DNA of 64,000 nt from Melanopsichium pennsylvanicum (taxonomy: Eukaryota > Basidiomycota > Ustilaginomycetes > Ustilaginales): contig OAPG01000016.1 of the NCBI GenBank assembly GCA_900208305.1, positions 1-64,000 of the forward strand, read 5' to 3'. Position numbers and translations under genes: made by a program. Of this stretch, positions 31,048-41,145 are shown in pieces. The notes below the pieces were generated by a model. That model was given only the letters and a program-made list of their open reading frames with translations, was not told the origin of the DNA and made no database searches. Numbering within the stretch: the first letter of the stretch is position 1; the number at the start of each line of letters is the position of its first letter.

Positions 31048-34000
31048 TCACAAAAGGCCGTGCTTGGTCAATGCCTCTCTTAAAGTCTCGGTCTGCGTCT
31101 GCTCGATGGAAAGATCACGCTTGAGACGCTTGTTCTCCACCATGAGCTGATGCTGAACCTCCTTGGTCCTCTTCAACTCGTTTCTGAGCGCTGTCAGCTC
31201 TGCGTTTTGCGGCGTCTGCGTATGATCGTAGAGCATGTCAAGCTCTTCATTGAACGCTTTATGAATCTCTGTGTTTTCCAATCGTCCATCTGCCTCGAGC
31301 GTTGTCAACAGCTCGCACTTGCGCTTCAATGCAGACACTTGAATCTCGAGCTTTTCTTTCTCTTTTAACGATAACGTATATGCTTCACTATGCGATGGTG
31401 ACGTTGAAGAAGATGCGCGAGCAGCAGCCAATTCGACAGTGAGTGTCGTCAAATCATGGACTATGCGGTTATGCATACGAATCGAGGAGATCCATTTGGC
31501 GTCCGCATCCGAAAAGAGGAACTCTAGCTTCTTGAGTCGCGAGTGAATGTGGTCGACTTCGGCACTGATCGAGGCGATTGCGTTCAGGTCGAGCTCGTGG
31601 AGAACTGAGCCGTTTTCGCGTCGTTTGCGTGGCGTACGAGCATCGTTCTCCAAAGCAGAAATGCTAGTTTGCAGGATCTCGACATCACATCGAAGCAGAT
31701 TCATTTCTTCTTTGACCAAACGCAGACTGTGCTCCATGGCCTCGTTTCTGCGTCGCGCTTCAAGTGATTTAGTTGCGGTGGATGACGTGCGGGCTGGAGT
31801 TACGGGCGCATTCACTGCCACGATTGGTCCTGCTGCTGCTTTGGCAGCGTCATTGCCGTGTCCTCGCTCCGTAGACGTCTCGCTTTCCGAGATCGAAGGT
31901 CTCTCTGTTGTTTCATTGGTCGAAAGACGAGTTAGGGGGATAGAGCGAGGGAGTGTTGCCGGTGGGCGATCCTCAGCATCGGCATCGTCAGACGCCAAGG
32001 AAGGTCGCTTGTTAAGCAACTTTCGAGACGCCTCGGGAACGCCGGCCTCATATATCGACAGCGTGCGTTTGGTGCCTGACACGCGCTCTCGAGGGACCTT
32101 ACCCTGATCATCTAGGTCATTTATCGGAGCAGCTCCGTACGCCCCTATGCTGGAAGCGGGTCTTGCCCGCACGGGCGTAGCAACATCGTCACCCTCGCCA
32201 TTATCGCCCTGTCGCCCTGCCGCGGGTACTGGCTTCCTTCGGATGTTGAGCGGGGTCGTGGGACCACTCGACAGCCACGATGTTGACGCAGGCTCAGTCC
32301 GCACATGCGAACTCGGTCCAGGACTAGGGCTTGTTGGTTCTCTCGGACCCGTGGGTCTCCGGCCTGCGGAGCTCGGCGTCCTAGAGAGGTCAACAGATTC
32401 TGCCCTCTGGCGTTGCTGATACGGTGCTTGGGTCTTGGTAGGCGACCAGCTCGGTGTTGTCGGTGCTGCACTTTCTGTCCTCGCCCGGACATGACCTCTT
32501 GCTCCAACAATCGTGGCTGTACCAGCCCTGCGGGGTGACATGAAGGATGAAGCACCAGCAGATGTTGAGAGAAGCGAGACCGGATCAGGTGTAGCGGCTC
32601 GAGCTCGGTGGAGCAACCGGCTCTCGTCTTCGTCGGCACTGTCATTACAGCGGCTGTCTGCACTAGAAGGTGGACCAACAGAGGAGGAGCGGCGTCGCCC
32701 GAATCTCCTGAGGGACCTAGGTGAGTCGGCTGTGCCGTGAGACAATGCTTCAAACGCACCGCTGCGGCTGCTGATGCTGGTCCCATCGGTGGACATTGTG
32801 TGACCTCGGCTAGTGATGGAAACTGCGTTGCTGCTCAAGGTGCTCTTTGATGCATTACTATTACTGCGACGAGCAGGAGGGCCAAAGATATCAAGATTCG
32901 AAATGCCTGCGCTCGAGATACTCGAACCTGCTCCGCTGGCTCCGAAGAGGAATGAACGCCCAAAGTTCTCGAGACCTGCGGCAGCCTTGGCGCGCTGCCG
33001 GAAACCAGACCCCGAGGGCGTGCCTGGTTGGCTAAAGGCGTACGTTCGAATTGCACTTCCGAAACGTTTGTCCACTTCGTCGGACAGTTGCACAATGTAA
33101 TCTCCCAGGTCTGCTGAAGACACTTGATGCTTTTCTCCCAGAACTTCCTCGTTTGATGCACCTTTGGTTCGCACCTGCGCCACCAGCTCTTCCTCCATTT
33201 CATCCACTTCGCTGATGTCCAAGATGGCATGAGGATGAGATGCGTCGGAGCTGCCGAGAGAGATCCGTTTTTCATTCGTCGAATCGTTGACTGAAAGGGC
33301 CACTGGAGTTTGGTACGGCTCGCTCACGTAGCTTTGCGGGCTGTGCAGGTGGAAATAAATGACCTTGCGAGCGTCGTGTCCACTTGTGCCCTTCTGCGGC
33401 ATGCTCAGCAACGCATCGCTCGAGCCTGATCTTGTGCGAGAGGCTGGAACGATCTTGCACCTGGTCTGGCATTGGCTTCGACTAGCTTTGTAGAGCGCCT
33501 TGGCCCTCCACACGCTCTCAAGGAAGCGCACTTTTTCGAGCTTAGCCGAGACGTCTGAGTCGAGGGAGGTGGATCCCATTTGTATGCGGGAAGCGTGAGT
33601 CGACGAGGATGACGATGCAGAAGTGTCAGCTACAACATATTGGCGCAAAGGTCGGTTGGTCCATCTGTCCCCCGTGACATGATCTGGCTGGCGGAGCATT
33701 GTGAGCTGCAGATCGGATCCTCCGAGATCTTGTACATCGACGTCCATCAGTGCTATGGATCCACGAAAGGCAAGTTCGGAACGCTTACTGGATGAATGAA
33801 GCGGTGTCTTCATCTGGGACGTCAGTCGGCCAATGTCGTCGACTCCGACGAGTCTGCGTCCACTGGTGGAAGCATGAGCACGCTTGACAATAGCGATCCG
33901 GTCGTCGAAAAGGAACAGCGTGCAGTGAATTGGCTTGAGACCGGAAAAAGAAGCAGCGAGGCCAGATGAGACTGCATATGCATCGAGCGGAAAGTCGTCG

Positions 34001-35199
34001 ACGTCAATGCAGTCTATGAATCGGCGACGAGCACTGATGAGCTCTGCTGGGAAAGAATCAACATTGCGACTAAAGCTCCACAAGATGGCGGCTCTGCGTG
34101 TCTTTTCATCTGCTTCGCAGCTTGCGATTCGGCTGACTAAGTTGATGGCTTGCTCGAGACGTGTGCGCAATGGATCGCGAGTCTCTACATGGGCCAAGAT
34201 TGCATCAATCAAGAGCTTGTATCGTGGGATGCGCTGAATAGGTTCCATGAGCAGATCGCGAAGACCAGTGTTGCCGATGCCAGAGACGGAGTACTTTATT
34301 TGATCAGCAAACTCGCAGAAGGCACGATGCTTGGCCAGCGTCTGCTCAATGTGCTTTGCCTTTTCGAAGTTGGCAAAGTATTCGCTGTAGCATGAGAAGC
34401 AAGACATGTGATTGTAGAGTACCTCGCCGAGACCGGCGCGGAGTGCATCTTGTCCTTGTGATGCTAGGTGTTCAAGATTGTTGAGAAAAGCGCGGTTAGC
34501 ACCGGCAATTTCGCCAATGTTTCCGAAAAGACGCTGCGCCTCGTAGAGGGGGATGATGGCAGTGTCGCGATCTTTTGCGAGTGCGCGGAGAGGGACGGCG
34601 TACTTTTGATGAAGCACATCAATACGTTTAACGTAGCTGCGTTCCGTTTGGATGAGTTCCTGCACGCGACCAAAAAGTCGAGATGCGTCAATCTTGGATG
34701 GTTTCGTACCAGCAGGAGGTACTGGAGAGGTGACAGGAGAAGAAGTGACGGCAGTGATGCTAGACGCGCTAGAGGATCTGGGCACTGCCTGAGTATCGTC
34801 GGATGAGCCTAAGCCTGCAAAGGATTCTGAGTCGTAGTCGTGAACAAGATCGCCGAGCCATGCGGTGAAAGCAGAGGTGGATGCAGATTTGAAGAGAGAC
34901 AGCGAAGAAGTGGCCGAAGAGGCGCCTTGATCGAGGACTACATCAACGTAAAATGGACGCGATAAACTATCGCTCACGCCCGAGCTGGTAAATTCAGTAT
35001 CAGAGAAGTCGGAGAGGACGTGAGATGGGCCATCGGTGGGTGGTAGGCCGTCTGAGCGTGTAGGACCGCTGGTTGCAGATATGGTGGACAGATGTGATGG
35101 CCGAACGGGAGAGCTTGGGCCACGAGTGAGATTGGCTACGATCGTGTGGCCTGCGCCTATACCTGCGAATGGCGACCTCGGCAGGTTTCGAGGAGGCAT
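31048..35199 (-). CDS. Dbl-homology RhoGEF with C-terminal coiled coil
   Basis: A 1383-residue single-exon protein. A DH domain at about 175-370 shows its three conserved regions: ELIQTERSYVKRIDVL, then the AFCEFADQIKY area, then LLMEPIQRIPRYKLLIDAIL. A PH-like region probably follows, with LFLFDDRIAIVKR in the expected place. The centre (about 700-1130) is Ser/Pro-rich and disordered. The last about 250 residues are predicted coiled coil (LRLVKEEMNLLRCDVEILQ and NELKRTKEVQHQLMVENKRLK). Such proteins load GTP on Rho/Cdc42-type GTPases and steer polarity or septation. I see no BAR, FYVE or CH domain, so I do not equate it with a named GEF such as Cdc24 or Don1. Confidence 0.88.
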   Translation of the reverse strand: MPPRNLPRSPFAGIGAGHTIVANLTRGPSSPVRPSHLSTISATSGPTRSDGLPPTDGPSHVLSDFSDTEFTSSGVSDSLSRPFYVDVVLDQGASSATSSLSLFKSASTSAFTAWLGDLVHDYDSESFAGLGSSDDTQAVPRSSSASSITAVTSSPVTSPVPPAGTKPSKIDASRLFGRVQELIQTERSYVKRIDVLHQKYAVPLRALAKDRDTAIIPLYEAQRLFGNIGEIAGANRAFLNNLEHLASQGQDALRAGLGEVLYNHMSCFSCYSEYFANFEKAKHIEQTLAKHRAFCEFADQIKYSVSGIGNTGLRDLLMEPIQRIPRYKLLIDAILAHVETRDPLRTRLEQAINLVSRIASCEADEKTRRAAILWSFSRNVDSFPAELISARRRFIDCIDVDDFPLDAYAVSSGLAASFSGLKPIHCTLFLFDDRIAIVKRAHASTSGRRLVGVDDIGRLTSQMKTPLHSSSKRSELAFRGSIALMDVDVQDLGGSDLQLTMLRQPDHVTGDRWTNRPLRQYVVADTSASSSSSTHASRIQMGSTSLDSDVSAKLEKVRFLESVWRAKALYKASRSQCQTRCKIVPASRTRSGSSDALLSMPQKGTSGHDARKVIYFHLHSPQSYVSEPYQTPVALSVNDSTNEKRISLGSSDASHPHAILDISEVDEMEEELVAQVRTKGASNEEVLGEKHQVSSADLGDYIVQLSDEVDKRFGSAIRTYAFSQPGTPSGSGFRQRAKAAAGLENFGRSFLFGASGAGSSISSAGISNLDIFGPPARRSNSNASKSTLSSNAVSITSRGHTMSTDGTSISSRSGAFEALSHGTADSPRSLRRFGRRRSSSVGPPSSADSRCNDSADEDESRLLHRARAATPDPVSLLSTSAGASSFMSPRRAGTATIVGARGHVRARTESAAPTTPSWSPTKTQAPYQQRQRAESVDLSRTPSSAGRRPTGPREPTSPSPGPSSHVRTEPASTSWLSSGPTTPLNIRRKPVPAAGRQGDNGEGDDVATPVRARPASSIGAYGAAPINDLDDQGKVPRERVSGTKRTLSIYEAGVPEASRKLLNKRPSLASDDADAEDRPPATLPRSIPLTRLSTNETTERPSISESETSTERGHGNDAAKAAAGPIVAVNAPVTPARTSSTATKSLEARRRNEAMEHSLRLVKEEMNLLRCDVEILQTSISALENDARTPRKRRENGSVLHELDLNAIASISAEVDHIHSRLKKLEFLFSDADAKWISSIRMHNRIVHDLTTLTVELAAARASSSTSPSHSEAYTLSLKEKEKLEIQVSALKRKCELLTTLEADGRLENTEIHKAFNEELDMLYDHTQTPQNAELTALRNELKRTKEVQHQLMVENKRLKRDLSIEQTQTETLREALTKHGLL

Positions 35200-36180
35200 G
35201 CTGATGTCACTCGCACAAAGAGTTTTGTACGGCGATGACTTGCGAGACTGGGTGATGTGGTTGAGTCGACGTCGAATTCTGTAGTGAAAACGGCTCTACA
35301 TATGTATGGTGTATGTGTGTGCGTGTGTGCGTGTGTGCGTGTGTGCGTGTGTGCGTGTGTGTGTGCGTGTTCAGGGCGAATCGTCCATGCTAATAACGCG
35401 ATCGTAGCGAGACTTGAAAGACGATACCAATGCGTAGGTCGGCCCTGTGGTGCGTATAGGTGGCGAATAGGTGAGGGAAAGTTAGTTACAGTAAATGGTG
35501 AAAGAAGATTTGGGTTGCATCACCACATGTGAACACATGATGTAGTAAATTTTTGTACTTCACTGTACTGTAACTGCAAGCTGGTCTGGACAATAACACC
35601 GACACCAACACAGCTCGATCGGTCGCTTATGTGTCGCTTTCTTGGAAGCGGTTTCCTCCACTTGTCACAAACACAAGCGCGACATTTCCAGCTGCAAAGC
35701 GCGTGCCTTGCGCATGACCTTCCGGGCTTTTTTTCCGTTGAATTTGTTAGATTGGTTGTAGCTTGATCGTGTAAATGGCTGCATTTTCGAGAAAGACTCT
35801 GTGGCCTTGAAAACAAGACAAAGGTTCGATTTTGCAAGAGCTGGGCAGAATAGCTGAGCGCAGTAATATGACTTGAGCGTCTCTTAAGAACGGATTCTTT
35901 CTCTGGAGAAGGCGACGAGCACGAGAGAGACAGCTGCGCACAAACCGAGTTCACGCCACGCATGGTCTGAACCCTTCTCGAGCCAGCACAGCACAGCACT
36001 GTAGGGCACAGTACTCACGCAAACATCGGAACCCAATTTTCTCGTTTCATGTCTTCACCACTCCTCGCCATCACTCAAAAATCGCCCCACTTTCGATATC
36101 CTTTACTGACCCGCACCGCGATCCATATTCATCCCTCAAACGCATCCATCTCTTCACCACGTTTAACAATTACAATCACA
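35200..36180. promoter_or_regulatory. Divergent promoter region, RhoGEF and RRM gene
   Basis: About 980 bp without a gene. It holds a GT/GC microsatellite and a pyrimidine-rich leader with several TCACCA-like motifs before the RRM gene ATG. Confidence 0.4.
35314..35370. repeat. (GTGTGC)n microsatellite
   Basis: Alternating GTGTGTGC units run for about 57 bp, about 115 bp upstream of the RhoGEF start codon. Alternating purine-pyrimidine runs of this type can adopt Z-DNA. Confidence 0.9.
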
Positions 36181-37309
36181 ATGACCGACCCTAACCAGAG
36201 CGCTGTCGACCCCGTCGCTAACAACGTACAGTCCATCAAGACTGAGGATGACGACAGCAAGATCTTTGCCGGCAACCTCGCATTCGCCACCACCGAGCAC
36301 GAGCTCAAAACCCTCTTCTCTGAGGCCGGACAAGTGTAAGTACACACACAGTCTCCACGAGCCTTTGGATTCGCGCTGCTAATTTCGACCTTCCTACCAA
36401 ACAAGATTCGTGCTGACATTGTCTCTCCACTTTGCATTACCACAAATTTTGCTACGGTCTGTTCTCTGCCTTCTTGACTGTCAATTTGATCTCACTGCCA
36501 GCACACACGCACAAATCATCACACGCGGCACTCGTTCTCTCGGCTATGGATTCGTCACCTTCTCCACCCAAACCGAAGCACAGACGGCTATTCAGCTTCT
36601 CAACAAGCGCCAAGTTGGCGGTCGTGAAATCAGCGTAGAGTCTGCCAAGCCACAGGTCGTTGCCGACGCCGAAAGGCCAAAAGCTCGCAGAACTCGTTCA
36701 AAAAAGTCAAAGGACTCGACTCATGCTCCACGCCGTGCTCGTACTGATGAAGGCGAGGAGGGTGCAGCTGAGGAGGATGCAGCGCAAGTCGCTGCCAACG
36801 GCGACAAGGCAGAGCAGGCAAATGGCCTCAAGCCATCCAAGTCGGCAAAGCGAAGGCAAAAGAAGAAGGCCGCTGCTGCCGCTGCTGCTGCCAACGGCGA
36901 AACCGCCACCACCGCTACTAATGCAAAGCCCGATTCGAGCGAGGCCAAGCCACGCGCGCCCCGTGCCAAGCGCACACCAAAGGGCACGCCCAAGGGTGAT
37001 CCTTCTCCGACTCTTGTCTTTGTTGCCAACCTCGCCTTTGCCACCACCGACGACTCACTCAAGACTGCCTTCTCGGACTACCAGGTCAAGTCGGCTCATG
37101 TCGTAAAGCGACGCAGCGGCAATCGCTCCAAGGGCTTTGGCTTTGTCGACTTTGAGGACAACTCGGAGCAGCAGCGTGCTATCGCATCGGCGCAGGGCAA
37201 GCAAATTGACGGCCGCGAGGTCACTCTTCAGGTCGCTGTTCAGAACGACAAGCCTAATGCTGAGGACGATGCCGAGGCTGCCGCCCCTGAGCCCGCCTCG
37301 ACCGCCTAA
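36181..37309 (+). CDS. Two-RRM RNA-binding protein
   Basis: Two exons: 36181-36335 and 36502-37309 (donor GTAAGT, acceptor GCCAG), 320 residues. The intron (166 bp) splits RRM1 between the first helix and strand 2. RRM1 (about 27-100) has IFAGNLAFATT as RNP2 and LGYGFVTF as RNP1; RRM2 (about 223-297) has VFVANLAFATT and SKGFGFVDF. Between them is a basic, Ala/Lys-rich linker with clusters such as KSAKRRQKKK that look like nuclear or nucleolar localisation signals. The layout resembles fungal nucleolin-like or Sgn1-type proteins, but no specific orthologue is assigned. A role in rRNA or mRNA processing is inference. Confidence 0.88.
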
Positions 37310-38446
37310 TCACTTTCAGCAAATCGTTGCATTTCCTTACCTCATACAGAAGATTGCGTGGCGCGATCACGCTTCGAAGCAGTGCCGCACGATGTGTAGG
37401 CAGGCCACATGGGGCTCTATCCGGCCCACCAAAATATATTCTAATACTCAAACCCACACATGCACATGGTTCTGTGATCTTATTTGCAGCAATATTTCCT
37501 TACTGAGGGTCTGACCCCCGTTCCTTGCGATTGCGAGAACTTTGCATGCTCTTGATCACGAGAATCATCGCCAAGTACACTGCGCTGGCAACATATTAGA
37601 ATTGGAAAAACGACTCGACAATGTAGTGGTCGATCGAGTCAGGATTGATGACGATGTCCGCCAATTGAAAGTGAGACTTGGAGGGTAGCACTAAGCGAGG
37701 TGCAGAGAGCATAGAATTGTCGTTGGCGCGTCGGTCTCGTCAGTCTCGTTTCTCTCAATGACGAGATTTTTGCCTTTCGTCAATATCGCCGGCAAGACCA
37801 ATGATCAATTTGACAAGGCTTTGCGCTTGGGGCAGAGTGTGTATATTTGCTCCATCCTTGCTTCGATACCGGCGAGTGTGCCGTGGTAGACAAAAGTCTG
37901 ATCCCTTCGTTGAAAGGCAGGGCGATTTACTCGGGGGTGCGGCACTGCCACTGCGTCGTGTGTGGATCGTGAATGATATGGCTTTTGCCGTATAAGTATT
38001 GTGGTCAAGATTACATTCCACCAAATTACTTTCCATTACAGTGCAGTACTGTCGCAATTTTGAAACGCTGAAACGGACATATATGTTAGAGCTGCATACC
38101 AAACAAAAGGTTATTATTTATATTGGAAGCTCTCGTGGAGGCAGAGAATGACGGGCGCACGGACGCGTTCAAGAAATCAATGGTCGAGCACAGTATAGAT
38201 TGACACGCATCAAAGTTGAAACTGCGTATGTCGTTGCATTGTTGGACTTGTTGAGATATACCAACTCAAACAATTCAGCATCGTCAATACCACCACCACT
38301 ACCACCGCCACCACGAGCACCGACTTCTTTTCCGAACCTACAGACGTCCTGGCCACAACCATTGTCGTGTTGAGTAATAATTGGGCTGGTCCCTCCCCTC
38401 GAGCTAGTATTGCTTGTCCCTTGCATCCTCTTCAGTAGCCGCTTCG
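37310..38446. other. Intergenic region before the TBC gene
   Basis: About 1.1 kb with no supported gene; only short unconserved frames on both strands. It should hold the RRM gene 3' end and the TBC gene promoter. Confidence 0.5.
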
Positions 38447-38617
38447 ATGCGACCACCTATTAACTCGAGTTTTGGACGCAGGCGCGACTTTGACGATCAA
38501 GCATGGGGCATCGAATCCGATGACGAAGATTTCGTCTCGCAAATTGCTCCGAGAACAAATGTTCCACGCAGCCTCAAGCCATCCTCTCGCTCCTCATCAC
38601 ATTCCTCCACCAATCAA

Positions 38618-38688
<71 letters not shown>

Positions 38689-40738
38689 CGCTATCGTAAC
38701 ACCTCACCAGAATCGCAATCTCTTCTCTACACCATCACAGCACAGCAACGAACTTACATCGGCTTCGACTTCTGCAGCGACGCCCGTGTCGCGACGAAGC
38801 TCCCACAATCGACGTGCGAGCTGGACCGTAGTTGAACGTCAAGTCAGCGGCAGCGCTATCAAAGACTCGCCAGACCACACACCAATCGTAGGAAGTCCGC
38901 CTACAGACCTCGCTGACGCTGTTGCGGCCGGTCTGGACCTTGGACGTGTTGTTGATACAAGTGGAGCAGGTGGAAGCGATAGTCCGCGAGCGAGTGGCTG
39001 CGCAAGTGGATTTCAGCTGGTTGACGACGACCGCCCCACAACACCCAACGCCAGCGGCAGCGAAACGGAAGAAGTAGACCTCAACACAGGCAAGACCGTT
39101 CGTCGAAAGCGTCCGGCAGGTGCTGCCCGTAAGGCTAGCTCTGGAACAACAGAAGCCGAGGCGCTGCGACGAACCCTGCGTCGCGACACAGATCAAATTG
39201 TCACGGACCCCGCACACGCACTAATCCAACTAGCAACACAATGGTCTGCGTCGGGCCACTCAGCAAGCCCGAGCTCCGATCAATCGCCCTCACAGCCTCT
39301 CGCCACGACAAGTAGCTTTGGAGTGGCTCCGACACCAACGGCCCAAGAGTTCACTTTCGACCCTATCGCTGCGGCCGGCGACGGCCTCATCATCACAGGC
39401 CCAAGTTTTGTGGATGCAACAGCTGCCCACCGCGACATGTCCACCTCGTCATCCTCTGCATCGCGCCTTACCATCGGCGACAGCAGCTTCAGTACCGACA
39501 CTGATTTGGCGACGGCAACTATTGCTGGAAACCGCAGCAATGGGGCAGGTGGCAATAACAGTGGTGTTTCGCGCAGACGTAGCGTGCGTACATCAAGGCG
39601 CAGACAGCAACTTCTCAATTGCTTGTCCAAACAGAGCGTCGACATTGCACAGCTTCGCACCCTCGCATGGGCTGGCGTTCCAGATGAGCTGCGACCAATT
39701 GTATGGCAACTTCTTCTGGGCTATTTGCCTGCTGTTGCCTCCGTACGTGCTTCTACACTATCGCGCAAACGTGCAGAGTATGCCGCAGGCGTAGAATTGG
39801 CTTTTGCTAAAGGTATTGCGGCCCTTGATCAAGCCATCTGGCACCAGATTCACATTGATGTTCCCAGAACCAACCCTGGTATTCGACTCTGGCAGCGCCA
39901 AGCAACACAAAGATCACTCGAGAGAATCCTATACGTTTGGGCCATCCGACATCCGGCTAGTGGCTACGTTCAGGGCATCAACGATCTCGCAACCCCCTTC
40001 TTCGAGGTCTTTCTAAGCGCATACATCGAGTCGGACCCCGAAATGTTTGACGTTGCCCTGTTGCCAGCAAATGTACTCGAAGCGATAGAGGCCGACACAT
40101 TTTGGTGTTTGTCAAAGCTGCTAGACGGTATTCAAGACAACTACATTTTCGCACAGCCGGGGATCCAGCGACAAGTTCGTCGCTTGAGCGAGCTGGTTGC
40201 GCGAATCGATGGTGAGCTCGTACTTGCCACTATTTCATTGCACTCTGATTCGAGCTGACTGACAACCCTGAAACTTTTGACATAATTTTCTCTCTATGCA
40301 GCGCCCTTGAATGCTCATTTGCAGGGGCAAGGTGTCGAATACATGCAATTCGCTTTCCGCTGGATGAACTGCTTGCTCATGCGCGAGATGAGCGTACGCA
40401 ACATTATTCGCATGTGGGACACCTATCTGGTAAGTACTAGCTAGACCGCAAACAAAGGTCAGAAGCACGAGTCGACTGACGCTCTCGACTTTTCAAAATG
40501 TTCGCCTTCCACACAGGCCGAAGGACCAGACGCTTTTTCCGACTTTCATCTATACGTATGCTCGGTTTTCTTGCACAAATGGACTGAGAGGCTACGTACG
40601 ATGGACTTTCAAGGCATTATCATGTTTTTGCAATCATTGCCAACGCAGAGTTGGTCAGACAAGGATGCCGAGATGCTGCTCAGCGAAGCATTCATGTACA
40701 AGACGCTGTTCGGTAACACGGCCCACCTGAATAAATGA
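38447..40738 (+). CDS. GYP1: Gyp1/TBC1D22-type Rab GTPase-activating protein
   Basis: Three exons: 38447-40211, 40302-40429 and 40517-40738, 704 residues. Donors are GTGAGC and GTAAGT, acceptors GCAG and ACAG; the frames join exactly. The ATG is followed by RPPINSSFGRR; the frame upstream lacks an ATG. The TBC domain fills the C-terminal half: LRTLAWAGVPDELRPIVWQLLLGY, then the IRHPASGYVQGINDL glutamine-finger block, then RWMNCLLMREMS and IIRMWDTYL. The arginine finger is expected in the IDVPRTNP block. The match is closest to Gyp1/TBC1D22, which act on Ypt1/Rab1 and Rab33-type GTPases at the Golgi. The N-terminal 400 residues are disordered and hold a 24-residue glutamine tract. Confidence 0.88.
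38615..38686 (+). repeat. (CAACAG)n coding repeat, 24 glutamines
   Basis: Twenty-four Gln codons in a row, mostly alternating CAA and CAG, in exon 1 of the TBC gene. The mixed codons make it less slippery than pure CAG, but length variation between strains is likely. Confidence 0.95.
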
Positions 40739-41145
40739 GACGCAAGTTTTGCCATTCCTCCTGTCTACCTAAATAAATGCACGCTTACTTGGTAACTGTA
40801 ACCGATCTTGTTCAGTAGACCTTCGGTGGTGTAATTTTGATTGCAAGACTTGAGGAAGAAAGTGAAGTGATTTCCACAGGTTACATGTGCCAGCCATGGA
40901 TTTGAAAGGCAAATAAATTTAGGTGTCTCTCTTTTGGAGAACAAGTTGTAAATCGGATTTCGGAAATTGTGGTTGAGAAAAGTTGGCGGAATTTTTGTGC
41001 CACTCTCAGCGTGGAGGAAGCATGAGGGACGCTGGTTTCTTCCTACCACCTTCCCATCTTAATCTAGATCGCCTTTTTCACCCTGATGAACGCTGCTTGG
41101 GCAGGCTACACTAATATCAGCTCAACATGACAATATAGGCCTCAA
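40739..41145. other. Intergenic region TBC gene to PPR gene
   Basis: About 400 bp; no gene is seen. Two AATAAA-like motifs, one overlapping the TBC stop codon and one about 30 bp beyond it, are possible poly(A) signals. Confidence 0.4.
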
